A DNA stretch of 64,000 nucleotides, taken from positions 1 through 64,000 of the forward strand of contig NZ_DASTAT010000086.1 of NCBI RefSeq assembly GCF_035712445.1. The letters run 5' to 3'. Below are positions 26,308 through 35,492 of this stretch, in pieces. The notes under the pieces were generated by a model. The model searched no databases. It had not been told where the DNA came from and saw only the letters and a list, made by a program, of their open reading frames with translations. A program made the translations under genes and the position numbers. Position 1 is the stretch's first letter, and every line of letters begins with the position of its first letter. Source of the stretch: Oligoflexus sp. GTDB taxonomy: Bacteria > Bdellovibrionota_B > Oligoflexia > Oligoflexales > Oligoflexaceae.

Positions 26308-27099
26308 TCACCTTTTCGCCTGCGGGGCTGCGGTGGACGCGGCGCTACCGGACGCCTGCTGGCGCTGCGTATAGGTACTCATGATGTCGCGCATGTGAAT
26401 ACTGGACTTTTTGCCCTTCAGGGAGAGGACGCCCTCCAGGACCATGAGGTCAATCTGCAGGGACTTCTCGGCTTCGAGCTGAATTTTCTCTGCACAGGGT
26501 GCATAGATAATGTTGCCGAGGATAAGTCCATAGAATGTCGTGATCATGGCCATCGCCATGCCGCTGCCGATGGACTCCGGGTTTTTCAGGTTGGCCATCA
26601 TCGAGATCAGGCCCATCACCGTACCCATGAGCCCCACGCCCGGCGCCAGGCGCGCGAGGTTATCGAAAAGGTTATTGGCCAGGGACATCCGCATCTGCTG
26701 GGCATTGATTTTATTTTGAATATTGTGGCGAATTTCTTCGATGGTGAAATCGTTGAGAATGAGGGAAAGCCCATCGCGCAGAAGGGGGTGGCGAACCTGA
26801 TTCCGCACCTTCATCAGAGAGCCTATGCCTTCTGACCGCACAAGGGCCGAAGACCTTGTCAGGACGTCGATGACTTCCTTTTCTGTGCGCCCTTGCACGC
26901 GGAAGAGCGCCTGGGCCAGAATCGAAAAACCGACCGCGAAATCCCTGAGTCCATGCGAGAGGAGCATCACGCTCGGCGGCATGATCCCAAGCAGGACGAT
27001 ACTCGGTTTATCCAAATACCCATGAAACGACGTAGCAGGATGCGTCGCTGCAAAGTACAAACTGTAAACAATGCCTATGATGCCGATGATAAGGGACAC
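26308..27099 (-). CDS. motA: MotA-like stator protein
   Basis: The 263-residue protein has four membrane helices: two near the N-terminus and two in the C-terminal half. The MotA/TolQ/ExbB signature PGVGLMGTVMGLISMM lies near residue 155. It forms the ion channel with MotB. The GTG start at 27099 has GGAGG about 6 bases upstream. The 3-base spacing to motB supports a fixed-ratio complex. The C-terminal ~25 residues are Ala/Ser/Gln-rich and probably unstructured. Confidence 0.86.
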   Translation of the reverse strand: MSLIIGIIGIVYSLYFAATHPATSFHGYLDKPSIVLLGIMPPSVMLLSHGLRDFAVGFSILAQALFRVQGRTEKEVIDVLTRSSALVRSEGIGSLMKVRNQVRHPLLRDGLSLILNDFTIEEIRHNIQNKINAQQMRMSLANNLFDNLARLAPGVGLMGTVMGLISMMANLKNPESIGSGMAMAMITTFYGLILGNIIYAPCAEKIQLEAEKSLQIDLMVLEGVLSLKGKKSSIHMRDIMSTYTQRQQASGSAASTAAPQAKR

Positions 27100-27291
27100 G
27101 TGGGGACCTCCGTTCCCTGAGAACCCTATCTTTATTCTAGGGAGGTCCTTCGAAGCTGTCAGTCAGCAGGCTTTGCCCATGCCGATGTCGGGAAAGTCAC
27201 CCTCCGAGCATTGCCCACGTCCGGGTATAAATAGCCCAAACTAAAGTGTCAGAAGCCATAAAATTCCTTTGTTTATATCTCAATACCTAGA

Positions 27292-27320
27292 TTGACCGAC
27301 CCCATATTCGATGTTAAAAG
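27292..27320 (+). promoter_or_regulatory. Candidate sigma70 promoter in the motA / HTH-gene divergent region
   Basis: TTGACC (27292-27297) and TAAAAG (27315-27320) are separated by 17 bases. Transcription would start near 27327 and give a leader of about 97 bases to the ATG at 27424. The whole divergent region 27100-27423 contains no other gene that I can see. Its middle (27240-27330) is A/T-rich. The motA promoter must lie within it, but I cannot point to it. Confidence 0.4.
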
Positions 27321-27423
27321 AGAAGCATGGTGAAATAGACGAGAAGATAGTTATGTCAAACGGCTGCCGTGGTGGGCTTCACCGCTGCATTGCAATATGT
27401 CGTACTCCGGGAGGATGCCTTGC

Positions 27424-28338
27424 ATGAAAAAGGATATGGCGGTCAAATACCCCCATTCAGCCAATCTCTTTCAATTCTGTCGCAAGGTACTCGATCATAA
27501 ATTCGGTGGCATTCGCGTCATAGATCAGGACGTCGGGCAGATCCTCGGCTTTGATCCGGCTGACTGCAGTCACTGGAAAAAAGGCAAAAAGAACATTCGT
27601 TCCATTCAGGCCATGAAATCCATCGCCAAGCATCTGGGCGTGGATGAAAGGCTCGTCGTCGACGTCGCGTGCGGGGAGATGACGGAATGGGAAGCCTTCT
27701 ACGAATACACGGGCTATGGTGATTTCACTCCGGATCCCAAAGTGCTGGATTCCGCGAAAAAGGAATACTACAGGCGCAACGCCAACAGCTGGGGCCGCGA
27801 GAAGGAACTCGAATTCAAAAAGCAATTCGAAGTCAATGAACCGGAAATCAATCGGATCGTGCGCAGCATCCACGAGACGATCAATTTCCATGAAGCGCCG
27901 CTCTATCTGCCCGAGATCGTCGCCTCCTATCCCGAACTCGCCATGCGCGCGGTCGATAAGCATCCCGAGAAAAACGAAGAGCCGATCACGGTCCTGGAGC
28001 CTGAGCCAGGCAAGATCATGATTGAATATCCCATGGACGTGAAGATGCGGCCTTACATCCGTTATCGCATCGCGAAAGCCATGGCGTCCTATTTCCTGAA
28101 GAAAAATAATGTCACGCCGCCGGCCGACAACACCGAACATTCCGCGTATATCGCCGAAGTTCAGGCCAATCTCTTCGCGGCCAAGCTTTTGACTCCGGCT
28201 TATCTGATTCGCAAGGAACTCGCGAATCTGGATGCGGCCAAGGATATCGTCGCGCAACTCGCCGATGTCTTCTGGATGTCGAAAACCTTCATGAACGGTC
28301 GTCTCAAGGAAATCCTGGAGAAATCGGCTGAAATTTGA
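27424..28338 (+). CDS. HTH protein with degenerate ImmA/IrrE-like (COG2856-type) domain
   Basis: I choose the ATG at 27424, 9 bases after GGGAGG; an ATG at 27397 would add nine residues. The 304-residue protein has an N-terminal helix-turn-helix-like region (residues ~25-80, including DVGQILGFDPADCSHWKKG). A charged middle follows. The C-terminal domain is laid out like ImmA/IrrE peptidases: RYRIAKAMASYFL near residue 215, then AYIAEVQANLFAAKLLTPAY near residue 245. In active members the first segment reads as an HExxH helix; here those positions are K-A and S, so zinc cannot be bound. The downstream acidic Glu-Ala-Asn-like motif is also altered (EVQAN). A non-catalytic regulator is likely. 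Confidence 0.68.
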   Translation: MKKDMAVKYPHSANLFQFCRKVLDHKFGGIRVIDQDVGQILGFDPADCSHWKKGKKNIRSIQAMKSIAKHLGVDERLVVDVACGEMTEWEAFYEYTGYGDFTPDPKVLDSAKKEYYRRNANSWGREKELEFKKQFEVNEPEINRIVRSIHETINFHEAPLYLPEIVASYPELAMRAVDKHPEKNEEPITVLEPEPGKIMIEYPMDVKMRPYIRYRIAKAMASYFLKKNNVTPPADNTEHSAYIAEVQANLFAAKLLTPAYLIRKELANLDAAKDIVAQLADVFWMSKTFMNGRLKEILEKSAEI

Positions 28339-28438
28339 GCAGCCTTAAGAGCTGGAGTCAGAACGAAGCTTCCGCTAGACTGATTGTGGGCGCCAGATTA
28401 CCCGGTGCCTTCATCGTGATCCAGTAAGGGAGGAAAAG

Positions 28439-29722
28439 ATGGCGAGTCGCCGCCTGCGCCTGACTCTATGCCTCGTTTTGAGTCTGGCCCCACATCATGC
28501 GTGGTCCCAGGAACCAGCTCCAGCTGCGATGCCCAAACCTGACCAAACGCCTGTTCCCACGCAGCCAGGTGTCCGGCAAATTCCACCGCCCAAGGCCCCG
28601 GCTCCCGCAGCGCCGACCACCGCAGCGCCGGCCATACCCAGCACGCGTGCTCCGGTGATGGCACCCCCGCAGGCCCCGGCGGGTGATTCCAAAGCCGAGC
28701 TTCAGAAATTTGCCGATGGGCTCGCTATCCTGCTTTTGAATCTGAGGTCCTATCAGGATCCGACGCCTGATCAAAAAAATCGCATTGCCATTGCCCTGAA
28801 AAGTTTGAAAGGCATAGCTGCCGAGGTGCAGCCGCTCCTCGCTTCTGCCGGTGCCGAGCCAGTGATGGCTTACATTGCCTTCGATCTTTTCAAAAATCTT
28901 CTGCGCTTGGAAGCGGCCATCAATGCGGGAACCTTCAGCTACGCGCGCTACCTCCTCCGTCAAATCACCCATTACACCATTCCCTGGCAAGCGGGTCAAA
29001 ACGCGAAATCAGCCGGCGTCCTGCAATTTACCGAGCCGCCCGCCTCCATCAGCGACCTCGACAAGGCCGAATACTATGCCGCCATCAAAAAATATGAAGA
29101 GGCGATGCTCGCTTACGAACGTGTCTTGGGCGACAAACAGTTTCGCAAGACGCGACCGGATATCTGGGAACGGGCGGTTGAAAATCTGATGGCGATCACC
29201 ATCCGTATTCGCAATGATCCGCACATCACCTTGGAGATGACCAGCGCTCTGCGTGATGAATCCAATTCGACCCCTGCGCAAAAAGAAATGCTCCTGGCCT
29301 GGAGGAACTCGGCCAAGGCCTGGACCACGGAAAACGTCGCGCAGAAGATGAGCGGCAGTGAACTTTTGAACAAGGCCCAGCAGATCGTGGAGAAGGGTCA
29401 TCAGCTCAGCAGCAAGGGCCGGAACCTCGGCATGATTGAATATCTGCGGGGCATGTCGCTCCTGAATGAACTGGCTTCGACCCAATCGAATGACGTTCTG
29501 AAAGCCAAGGGCTTTCAGCTGGCAGGCAGGACCAGCGAAAAACTGCAGAACGACTTTATCTGGATGCAGGCCGATGCCTACTATGAAGCCTGTATCCGAG
29601 TGCGGCCCCATTCGGCGGAATCCCGCGAATGCATGAAGCTCTTTGAAGCGTTCCAGACCCAGGAAAAGGATGTCGTCCCTGACCGCGATAAGCTGAAGCA
29701 ACTTGCCGAATTAGCCCGCTGA
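28439..29722 (+). CDS. Exported protein with Pro-rich linker and helical repeat domain
   Basis: AGGGAGG precedes the ATG. The 427-residue product has a signal peptide (cleaved near AWS-QEP) and then about 60 residues rich in Pro, Ala, Thr and Gln, a flexible linker. A helical C-terminal region of ~340 residues resembles a TPR-type solenoid (for example YYAAIKKYEEAMLAYERVLG and ESRECMKLFEAFQTQEKD). I recognise no specific family. Such periplasmic solenoids commonly act as scaffolds in envelope machines. A hairpin follows at 29731, and an unrecognised lipoprotein gene starts 110 bases downstream on the same strand. Confidence 0.7.
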   Translation: MASRRLRLTLCLVLSLAPHHAWSQEPAPAAMPKPDQTPVPTQPGVRQIPPPKAPAPAAPTTAAPAIPSTRAPVMAPPQAPAGDSKAELQKFADGLAILLLNLRSYQDPTPDQKNRIAIALKSLKGIAAEVQPLLASAGAEPVMAYIAFDLFKNLLRLEAAINAGTFSYARYLLRQITHYTIPWQAGQNAKSAGVLQFTEPPASISDLDKAEYYAAIKKYEEAMLAYERVLGDKQFRKTRPDIWERAVENLMAITIRIRNDPHITLEMTSALRDESNSTPAQKEMLLAWRNSAKAWTTENVAQKMSGSELLNKAQQIVEKGHQLSSKGRNLGMIEYLRGMSLLNELASTQSNDVLKAKGFQLAGRTSEKLQNDFIWMQADAYYEACIRVRPHSAESRECMKLFEAFQTQEKDVVPDRDKLKQLAELAR

Positions 29723-29730
29723 TCCAACCC

Positions 29731-29748
29731 GGCTGGAGAAATCCAGCC
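29731..29748 (+). terminator. GAAA-loop hairpin after the helical-repeat protein gene
   Basis: A perfect 7-bp stem (GGCTGGA at 29731-29737, TCCAGCC at 29742-29748) is closed by the stable tetraloop GAAA. It lies 8 bases past the stop. There is no T-run after it, so it may be a Rho-dependent or partial terminator or an mRNA-stabilising end. A weak promoter for the next gene (TTGAAT, 17 bases, GATAGC at 29787-29815) lies beyond it. Confidence 0.45.
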
Positions 29749-29832
29749 TCCCAACTCCCTGAATTCAATTCGAATAAGTGCCCCCATTGAATGTTTTCGG
29801 TATTCTGCCGATAGCAAACGGGGGACTTTATT

Positions 29833-30951
29833 ATGAAGAAAATCATGACCTTGACGGCATTTTTGGGCCTTGCGATGGCCTGCCGCGAGACGCGGTCGAT
29901 CAACTCGACCGAAGTCGCGAGCGTGAATAAGAGTGCTGACTTTTCCGTGTCGGATGCAGAAGCCGAAAGGATGATGCAGATCATTCGCGGCAAAATCGAG
30001 CGCGGCGAGGATCTTTCACCGAACCTCACCCGCATCATTCAAATCGTCATGAGTCGGCAGGGGCCTGATTATGCTCCGAAGCCCTTGCAGCTGGATGCCG
30101 CTCGGCAGCAAAAGCTCAGGGCCAAATACGAGACTTATAAAAGGCTTTACGCCAGCGCCTTGGATGCGAATGGTTTCGTCGAAGGTTGCGATGGTCTTCT
30201 GTTCACCTCCCTTTTAGTGGCCTCGAGGCTGAACCAGGATCTGAGCCAGGCGGAATCGGCAAGCGAGCCCGGGCGCTGGTATCGTTCCGCGGCCCAGGAT
30301 TGCTATCCAACAGGTCAAAGCCGCAGTGATATCAGTCGCGATATGCTGCTCGGCCTGAGCCTTGCTCTTTGGCAAAAGGCTGATGGCGCGGCGGTGAATC
30401 GGTTCCTTCTTTATAGTCAAAAAAACAAGGGCGTTCTGGGTGGAGCCATAGATGGTGAGGAACTCGCCGGTGCAGCCACGATGAGTCCCAGCCTTCTGAG
30501 CCTCTATAGCGAATTGGATTATCTTTTGAACGGACGCACTTCGGCGAACCGAGGCTATTTCCCTGAACTCGGGAAAAATTTCGCGGGTTTTGAAGCGCAT
30601 CTGATGGCCCTGCGTTTGCTGATGAAAAGTTCGCTTTACGGTGGATTGATTGATTCGGACTTTGACCTGATCGCCCGCAAGGCGGGTGAGCAGCCGCGGA
30701 ATGCGCTCTTTCAGGCGATTCATCATAGCTTCACGGATGGTGACGGCAGTCAGGCCGCGGATATACTTTTGGATGAAAAATATTTCCCAGCGAATGCCCT
30801 GCCTCAGAGTGCGCAGCGCTGTGAACTCTATCTTTGGCAAAGAGATCAGGACACCCAGGATTGGCAGCCCTGCGCCAGCGAAAACAAGACGTTTCCCGCT
30901 GTGGATTTCTTCTGGGTGTATGCACTGCTGACAAACAGCTTCCGCCAGTGA
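29833..30951 (+). CDS. Lipoprotein of unknown function
   Basis: The ATG follows GGGGGAC by 6 bases. The 372-residue product has a lipobox ending at Cys17 (LAMAC). The mature part is mostly helical. It contains scattered cysteines (VEGCDGLLF, AAQDCYPTG, QRCELYLWQ, WQPCASE) that could form disulfides in the periplasm. I recognise no family or active-site motif. The next gene begins 10 bases after the stop, so this lipoprotein and the barrel-like protein are probably made together. Confidence 0.7.
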   Translation: MKKIMTLTAFLGLAMACRETRSINSTEVASVNKSADFSVSDAEAERMMQIIRGKIERGEDLSPNLTRIIQIVMSRQGPDYAPKPLQLDAARQQKLRAKYETYKRLYASALDANGFVEGCDGLLFTSLLVASRLNQDLSQAESASEPGRWYRSAAQDCYPTGQSRSDISRDMLLGLSLALWQKADGAAVNRFLLYSQKNKGVLGGAIDGEELAGAATMSPSLLSLYSELDYLLNGRTSANRGYFPELGKNFAGFEAHLMALRLLMKSSLYGGLIDSDFDLIARKAGEQPRNALFQAIHHSFTDGDGSQAADILLDEKYFPANALPQSAQRCELYLWQRDQDTQDWQPCASENKTFPAVDFFWVYALLTNSFRQ

Positions 30952-30961
30952 GGGCTTTGCG

Positions 30962-31684
30962 ATGCGACTTGGGATTATGCTGTCCGTGATACTCTTTGCC
31001 TTGTCCGAACCGGCCATCAGTCAGAGCCGGGCGTCGTCCAAAAAAGATACCAAACCCGTGGAAAGTCCCGAGGACAAGGCCCAGCGCCTGCGTCCAGGTT
31101 GGGCCGCGTCCTTCGAACTTGGCATTCCGCATCCCGTGGATATCGGCTTTGGTTACATGCAGCCCAAGGCTGACAGTCACATCGGATCCTTTGGCCTTTT
31201 TCAAAGAAACATCGCATCAGGGCGTGGGGTGCGGAATATCAAGCTCAGCATGCAGCATCTGGAATATAGATTCCGCAGCGAACCGTCCGAGCGTCATCCT
31301 CTCTTCTGGCAGGTGGCTGGCGGTTATCAGGAAATTCAGGTGGATGGTACAAAATCGGTGACGCTGACGCAGGATGAAATCACCTTTACAACGGACATTC
31401 AGGGTTCCCTCAAAATCCGCAGCCTTTACTGGACGCCGAAGGTCGGGATCACCAAACATTTTATGAATGGACTCACCCTCAGCTGGGGCTTTGGTTACAT
31501 GATCCCTGCCCTCGTCACCTCGGATTTTTCCAGCCGCGTGCCGGATGATCCTCTGGTCGATGAACTGCTCCAGGCCGTCGGCTCGTATCAGTTGACCAAG
31601 CGTGAACTCGAACGCATTGGAAAACGCGTGGGGCAGCTTGGGATTCCCCACGTCGATATCATTGATGTGATATGGCGGTTTTAG
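30962..31684 (+). CDS. Probable outer-membrane beta-barrel protein
   Basis: The 240-residue product has a signal peptide (cleaved near AIS-QSR) and a short basic linker. Alternating-residue strands follow, for example FELGIPHPVDIGFGYM, KIRSLYWTPKVGITK and LTLSWGFGYM. It ends in a C-terminal Phe (IIDVIWRF), the usual beta-signal for BAM insertion. The family is unknown, and the strand count fits an 8- to 10-stranded barrel. It lies 10 bases after the lipoprotein gene. The last codons overlap a 19-base tandem repeat. Confidence 0.62.
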   Translation: MRLGIMLSVILFALSEPAISQSRASSKKDTKPVESPEDKAQRLRPGWAASFELGIPHPVDIGFGYMQPKADSHIGSFGLFQRNIASGRGVRNIKLSMQHLEYRFRSEPSERHPLFWQVAGGYQEIQVDGTKSVTLTQDEITFTTDIQGSLKIRSLYWTPKVGITKHFMNGLTLSWGFGYMIPALVTSDFSSRVPDDPLVDELLQAVGSYQLTKRELERIGKRVGQLGIPHVDIIDVIWRF

Positions 31685-31725
31685 AGCGATGTGGCGGTTC
31701 TAAACCGATGTGGGGGTTCGAGCGT
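31669..31725. repeat. Three tandem 19-base imperfect repeats
   Basis: Units at 31669-31687, 31688-31706 and 31707-31725 share the core GATGTGGCGGTT, with a few substitutions (GATATGGCGG in the first, GATGTGGGGG in the third). The period is exactly 19 bases. The first unit covers the last codons and stop of the barrel-protein gene. A small hairpin (GGCGG/CCGCC at 31731-31746) follows at the end of the convergent gene. Confidence 0.6.
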
Positions 31726-31737
31726 GAACAGGCGGCT

Positions 31738-33402
31738 CTAACCGCCCTTCTGCATCTCTTTCAAAAGCTTGTCCAGCAGCTGCTGCTCGGTGGGCGGCGC
31801 CACGTTAATCGTCAGCGGGGCTTCGATGACCTCGCCGTTCAAACCAGTAACCCGCAAGCGGAAACTCGTGGTGCTGACCAGCTGGAATTCCTTCGCCGAC
31901 TGAAGAGCGACCTGTTCACTGGTCGCGCTAATCAACTCCACTTTTGCAGCTTGAGACACTTTCCAATAAAGCGTCGTGCTCTCCTCCCAGGCGATCGCCG
32001 TGCGTGACGCATAAAAATATTCGATGGCGGGCGGTGGCGGCAAAAGCACGCCGATGGCAAGGTCCACGACGGCCTGCTTCTGACCATCCGGACTGTAAGC
32101 GGTCAAAGGATAATGCTGGGTTCCATTGGGTCGAACCACGGCGCTGCCTTCACAGGGAAGCACCGCGCTATTCACACCGGCGATGGACACGCGTCCGCAG
32201 TTCTGCACCTTCCAGCGGAGTGTCGTCGACTGGCCCAGATTCACGGTGCTGTCATCCGCATAGAAATATTCCACCGTAGGCAGGGCCTGCGGCTGCACGG
32301 CCGTGACCGTGATGATCTGATTGACGATCTCGCCGTTGAAGCCGCTTGCGATCAGATTGTAGTTCGTCGTCTGCGAAGGGGCCACGGTCCAGCTTCCACT
32401 GCAGCCCACAGTCACGCGAATGTCACCGATCAATTCCACCTTGGAACAAAAGCCCACATCCCAGCGGAGCGTCGTGGTCTGACCAGGCTGCAGGAAGGGT
32501 TGATCGGCTGCAAACAGACGGATTTCAGGCAAACGTGTATTGACTGTGATGGTGAACTGCTGGCTCACGACCTCACCGGAAACGCCCAGGGCCCGCAAAA
32601 AATAGGTCGTGGTCTGCAAAGGGCGGACGGTGATGCTGCCTGAAGCCGCCTGCGGCACCTCGGGAGCTGTCGAAAGATAAACAGCGCTCGCATTGCGCAC
32701 AGTCCAATAGATATTCGCCGTGGATCCGGCATCAAGATTCAAATAATTGGTCCAGAAGGCTTCGATGACAGGACTGGGCTGCGGCACGGGATTCACCTGA
32801 ATCACGAGCGAGCTCGTGCCCACGGGACGATTGTCCTGATCGAAGGCGCGCAAGGTCCAGAGACCGCTGAAGGTCGGACGCACTTCAACCGAACCCACGC
32901 ACGGCAGCGTCTGGGTGAACTGCGGCTGACCTATGGCTTCGAGGATGACGCGCGCGCAGCGATTGGCTTTCCAATTCAGAATGGAAGCTTCGCCGGCATT
33001 GATGGTCAAATGAGAAGCCCAGAAGTATTCGATCGCATTCGGCACCGGCTGGGTCCTGACATCCACCTGCACCTGTCTTGTGATCAGGCGGCCCGTGTGG
33101 GACTTCGCGCGTATCGTATAGGTCGTGCTTTGAGTGGGACGGACGATCTGGCTTCCTTTCGCAGGAAGATTGCCGGCGATCTGCAGCAGTTCAATGTCAG
33201 TGGCCGAGGGGAGATTCCAGCTGAGTGTGACGTCAGCTCCAGGCGCCACCTCCTGAGGTGTGGCAAGAAAATAATGAACGAAACCAGTATCCTCGCCGGG
33301 ACTGTCATGCAGCGCGCTGGAAGGGCCTGAAGCGCCCCCACCACAGTTCGTTACCAAACTTAACATACCAAGATAACTTATGAGAATAATTATATATTTC
33401 AT
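31738..33402 (-). CDS. Lipoprotein with six tandem Ig-like repeats
   Basis: The ATG at 33402 places a signal peptide and lipobox (LVTNC, Cys at residue 20) directly at the start; an upstream extension is not needed. The 554-residue product has six repeats of ~80 residues. Each has the pattern EYFYA (or similar), GxxTTLxWxV, then VRPxxTTxYxLxAxGxxGE. The fold is probably Ig-like. Three of the six repeats carry a Cys pair in equivalent positions (NRCARV/LPCVGS, GFCSKV/VGCSGS, QNCGRV/LPCEGS), suggesting one disulfide each. The C-terminal tail is helical (QQLLDKLLKEM). Likely a surface stalk or adhesin-like lipoprotein. Confidence 0.76.
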   Translation of the reverse strand: MKYIIILISYLGMLSLVTNCGGGASGPSSALHDSPGEDTGFVHYFLATPQEVAPGADVTLSWNLPSATDIELLQIAGNLPAKGSQIVRPTQSTTYTIRAKSHTGRLITRQVQVDVRTQPVPNAIEYFWASHLTINAGEASILNWKANRCARVILEAIGQPQFTQTLPCVGSVEVRPTFSGLWTLRAFDQDNRPVGTSSLVIQVNPVPQPSPVIEAFWTNYLNLDAGSTANIYWTVRNASAVYLSTAPEVPQAASGSITVRPLQTTTYFLRALGVSGEVVSQQFTITVNTRLPEIRLFAADQPFLQPGQTTTLRWDVGFCSKVELIGDIRVTVGCSGSWTVAPSQTTNYNLIASGFNGEIVNQIITVTAVQPQALPTVEYFYADDSTVNLGQSTTLRWKVQNCGRVSIAGVNSAVLPCEGSAVVRPNGTQHYPLTAYSPDGQKQAVVDLAIGVLLPPPPAIEYFYASRTAIAWEESTTLYWKVSQAAKVELISATSEQVALQSAKEFQLVSTTSFRLRVTGLNGEVIEAPLTINVAPPTEQQLLDKLLKEMQKGG

Positions 33403-33476
33403 GGGTATACGCTCCGACTCAGGTGACCTGATCGCGATCATATACTCAGATGAGTGAAGAGGGCGAGCGTTATTCC

Positions 33477-35492
33477 TTACGCGGCATTCGCCTTGGAATT
33501 CTGCGGACCCTTGATGGGCAGCTCCAGGATAAAGGTGGTGTACGGGCCTTGGGTATCAAGGGTCAGGCGACCTCCATGCCCGGCGGCTATCCCATGGGAT
33601 ATGCTCAGGCCCAGGCCCGTTCCTTGGCCGATGGGCTTGGTGGTAAAAAAGGGCTGCATGATTTTGGAGCGCAGGCTTTCGGGAATGCCGGGACCGGCAT
33701 CCGTAACGATAAAGCGCAAAAGGTCTTCATTCACCGCGTGAACGTCCACCTTCACCCACGGGTCTGGGGTATTATGAGCGGCGTCATAGGCATTGTTCAC
33801 AAGGTTCAGGAGAATCTGGACGATCTGATTTTGATTGGCCACGAAGCTGATCTCGGGAATCGGTTCGACGATAAGATTCACACCATGTCGGCGGATGTGC
33901 GCACGACAGAAACTCAAGACCTGGTCGAGCACCCGCTGAGCTGTGGTGTGCAAATACTGGATGTGACTTTCACCCCGCGCAAAGTCCAAAAGCCCTTTGA
34001 CGATGCCCGCGATGCGCAGCGAGGTCTCGCGGATGAAAGCCAGCTCCTCCTTGAATTCCTGAGCATCCATGCGGCCCTGATCGATGCGTTTGCGCATTCG
34101 ATCGACTTTGCCCATGATGATAGCCACAGGATTATTGATCTCGTGAGCCACACCGCCAGCCATTTCTCCCAAAGAAGCCATCTTGCTGGCCTGAAGAATC
34201 TGAGCCTCAGCCATCTTCCGATCGGTGATATCGACTCTCAAGGAAAGGTACTTGCTCACCTCACCCTTGGGTCCGATCATCGGTGTGATGGCCGTCTGCA
34301 CCCAGTAAAGCGTTCCATCCTTGCGCCGGTTGCAGATCTCGCCGTACCATTTTTTCCCGCTGGCTATCGTCTTCCACAGATTCCTGAAAAATTCGGCATC
34401 ATGCATTCCCGAATTCACGACGCGATGGGTTTTGCCGATCAACTCTTCGCGGCTATAGCCGCTGATCGTACAGAAGTTGTCATTCACATAGGTGATGATG
34501 CCGGCTGGATTGGTTTCCACGACGATGGCCATCGAAGATATGGCTTCAAACATCTGCCGCAACTGATCCTGGGTTTCTTTGATAGCGGTGTGATCCATCG
34601 CAACGCCCCAGACTTTCCGCGCCTTGCCATCGGGGCTTCTGTCCACGAAGCTTCTGACCAAAAGATGCCGCAGGGCGCCGTCGGGACGAAGCACGCGGTA
34701 CTCAAGATCAAAGCGGTCGACCCCACTCCGAATGATTCTGGGTATGTCCTCGAAGATATTCTTTCTGTCTTCAGGATGAAGGGCTCGATGGATGGCGTCG
34801 GCTCCAAGGGGACATTCAGTGCGTGAAATCCCATAGAGTTCATAAAGCGAATCATCCAGTTCCGTGTGATTCAGGGCAGGATCAAATTCCCAGACACCAC
34901 AGGAAACGGATTTCAAGATCAACGAGAGTTTGCGATTAAAATCGGAACGCAGCCTCTGCGAGGCAACAGCAATGGCTTTGAGGGTTTCCGTAGCCCAGAT
35001 TTCATTTTGAAAGAATTCCTCCTCCGGCTGCAGCGCTGCAGTGACAGCGCGCGATACGCCGATGATGGCAAGGACGCGTCCATTCGCGTCCAGAAGAGCC
35101 GAGTCGGTGACCTGCACCATCAACTGATGCCCATCACGGTGTTTTACGGCGAATTGCCCTGACCATGTCTGACCTGACTGCAGAATCGCCATGATCCGCT
35201 GGGCTTCCTCCAGACTCTGCTCGCTGGGTATCACATCGAGTATGCTGCGGCCGATGGCTTCGACCATGGACCAGCCATAGATGATCTCGGCGGCTCTGTT
35301 CCAATAGAGAATCTGTCCCTCGGGATCGGTGACGATCATCGCATCGTCCGTGCTTCCCGGATTCTGCGAACGGCTGAGCGCAAGCTTCAGGGTCCGATTT
35401 TCTTTCTCCAGTTCGCGGCAACGCTGCAAAAGCAGCTCCCGATCCGCGGCGGGATCCTGATCATTTTCAAGAGGACGCTCGTGCTTGGACAT
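33477..35492 (-). CDS. PAS-domain sensor histidine kinase (soluble)
   Basis: The 671-residue protein has an N-terminal coiled coil and three PAS domains at about residues 45-165, 195-310 and 315-435 (PAS/PAC signatures such as YWNRAAEIIYGWS and NFCTISGYSREELIGKTH). A HisKA domain follows with phospho-acceptor His in ASLGEMAGGVAHEINNPV. The HATPase domain has an N box (LLNLVNNAYDAA), G1 (DAGPGIP) and G2 (GTGLGLSI). There is no membrane segment, so it senses a cytoplasmic signal. No response regulator is adjacent, so it is an orphan kinase. It is divergent from the giant kinase-phosphatase gene. Confidence 0.9.
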   Translation of the reverse strand: MSKHERPLENDQDPAADRELLLQRCRELEKENRTLKLALSRSQNPGSTDDAMIVTDPEGQILYWNRAAEIIYGWSMVEAIGRSILDVIPSEQSLEEAQRIMAILQSGQTWSGQFAVKHRDGHQLMVQVTDSALLDANGRVLAIIGVSRAVTAALQPEEEFFQNEIWATETLKAIAVASQRLRSDFNRKLSLILKSVSCGVWEFDPALNHTELDDSLYELYGISRTECPLGADAIHRALHPEDRKNIFEDIPRIIRSGVDRFDLEYRVLRPDGALRHLLVRSFVDRSPDGKARKVWGVAMDHTAIKETQDQLRQMFEAISSMAIVVETNPAGIITYVNDNFCTISGYSREELIGKTHRVVNSGMHDAEFFRNLWKTIASGKKWYGEICNRRKDGTLYWVQTAITPMIGPKGEVSKYLSLRVDITDRKMAEAQILQASKMASLGEMAGGVAHEINNPVAIIMGKVDRMRKRIDQGRMDAQEFKEELAFIRETSLRIAGIVKGLLDFARGESHIQYLHTTAQRVLDQVLSFCRAHIRRHGVNLIVEPIPEISFVANQNQIVQILLNLVNNAYDAAHNTPDPWVKVDVHAVNEDLLRFIVTDAGPGIPESLRSKIMQPFFTTKPIGQGTGLGLSISHGIAAGHGGRLTLDTQGPYTTFILELPIKGPQNSKANAA

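Noticed and set aside
33450..34826. 458-residue plus-strand frame opposite the histidine kinase
   Set aside because: Shadow of the kinase; H, N and G boxes lie on the minus strand.
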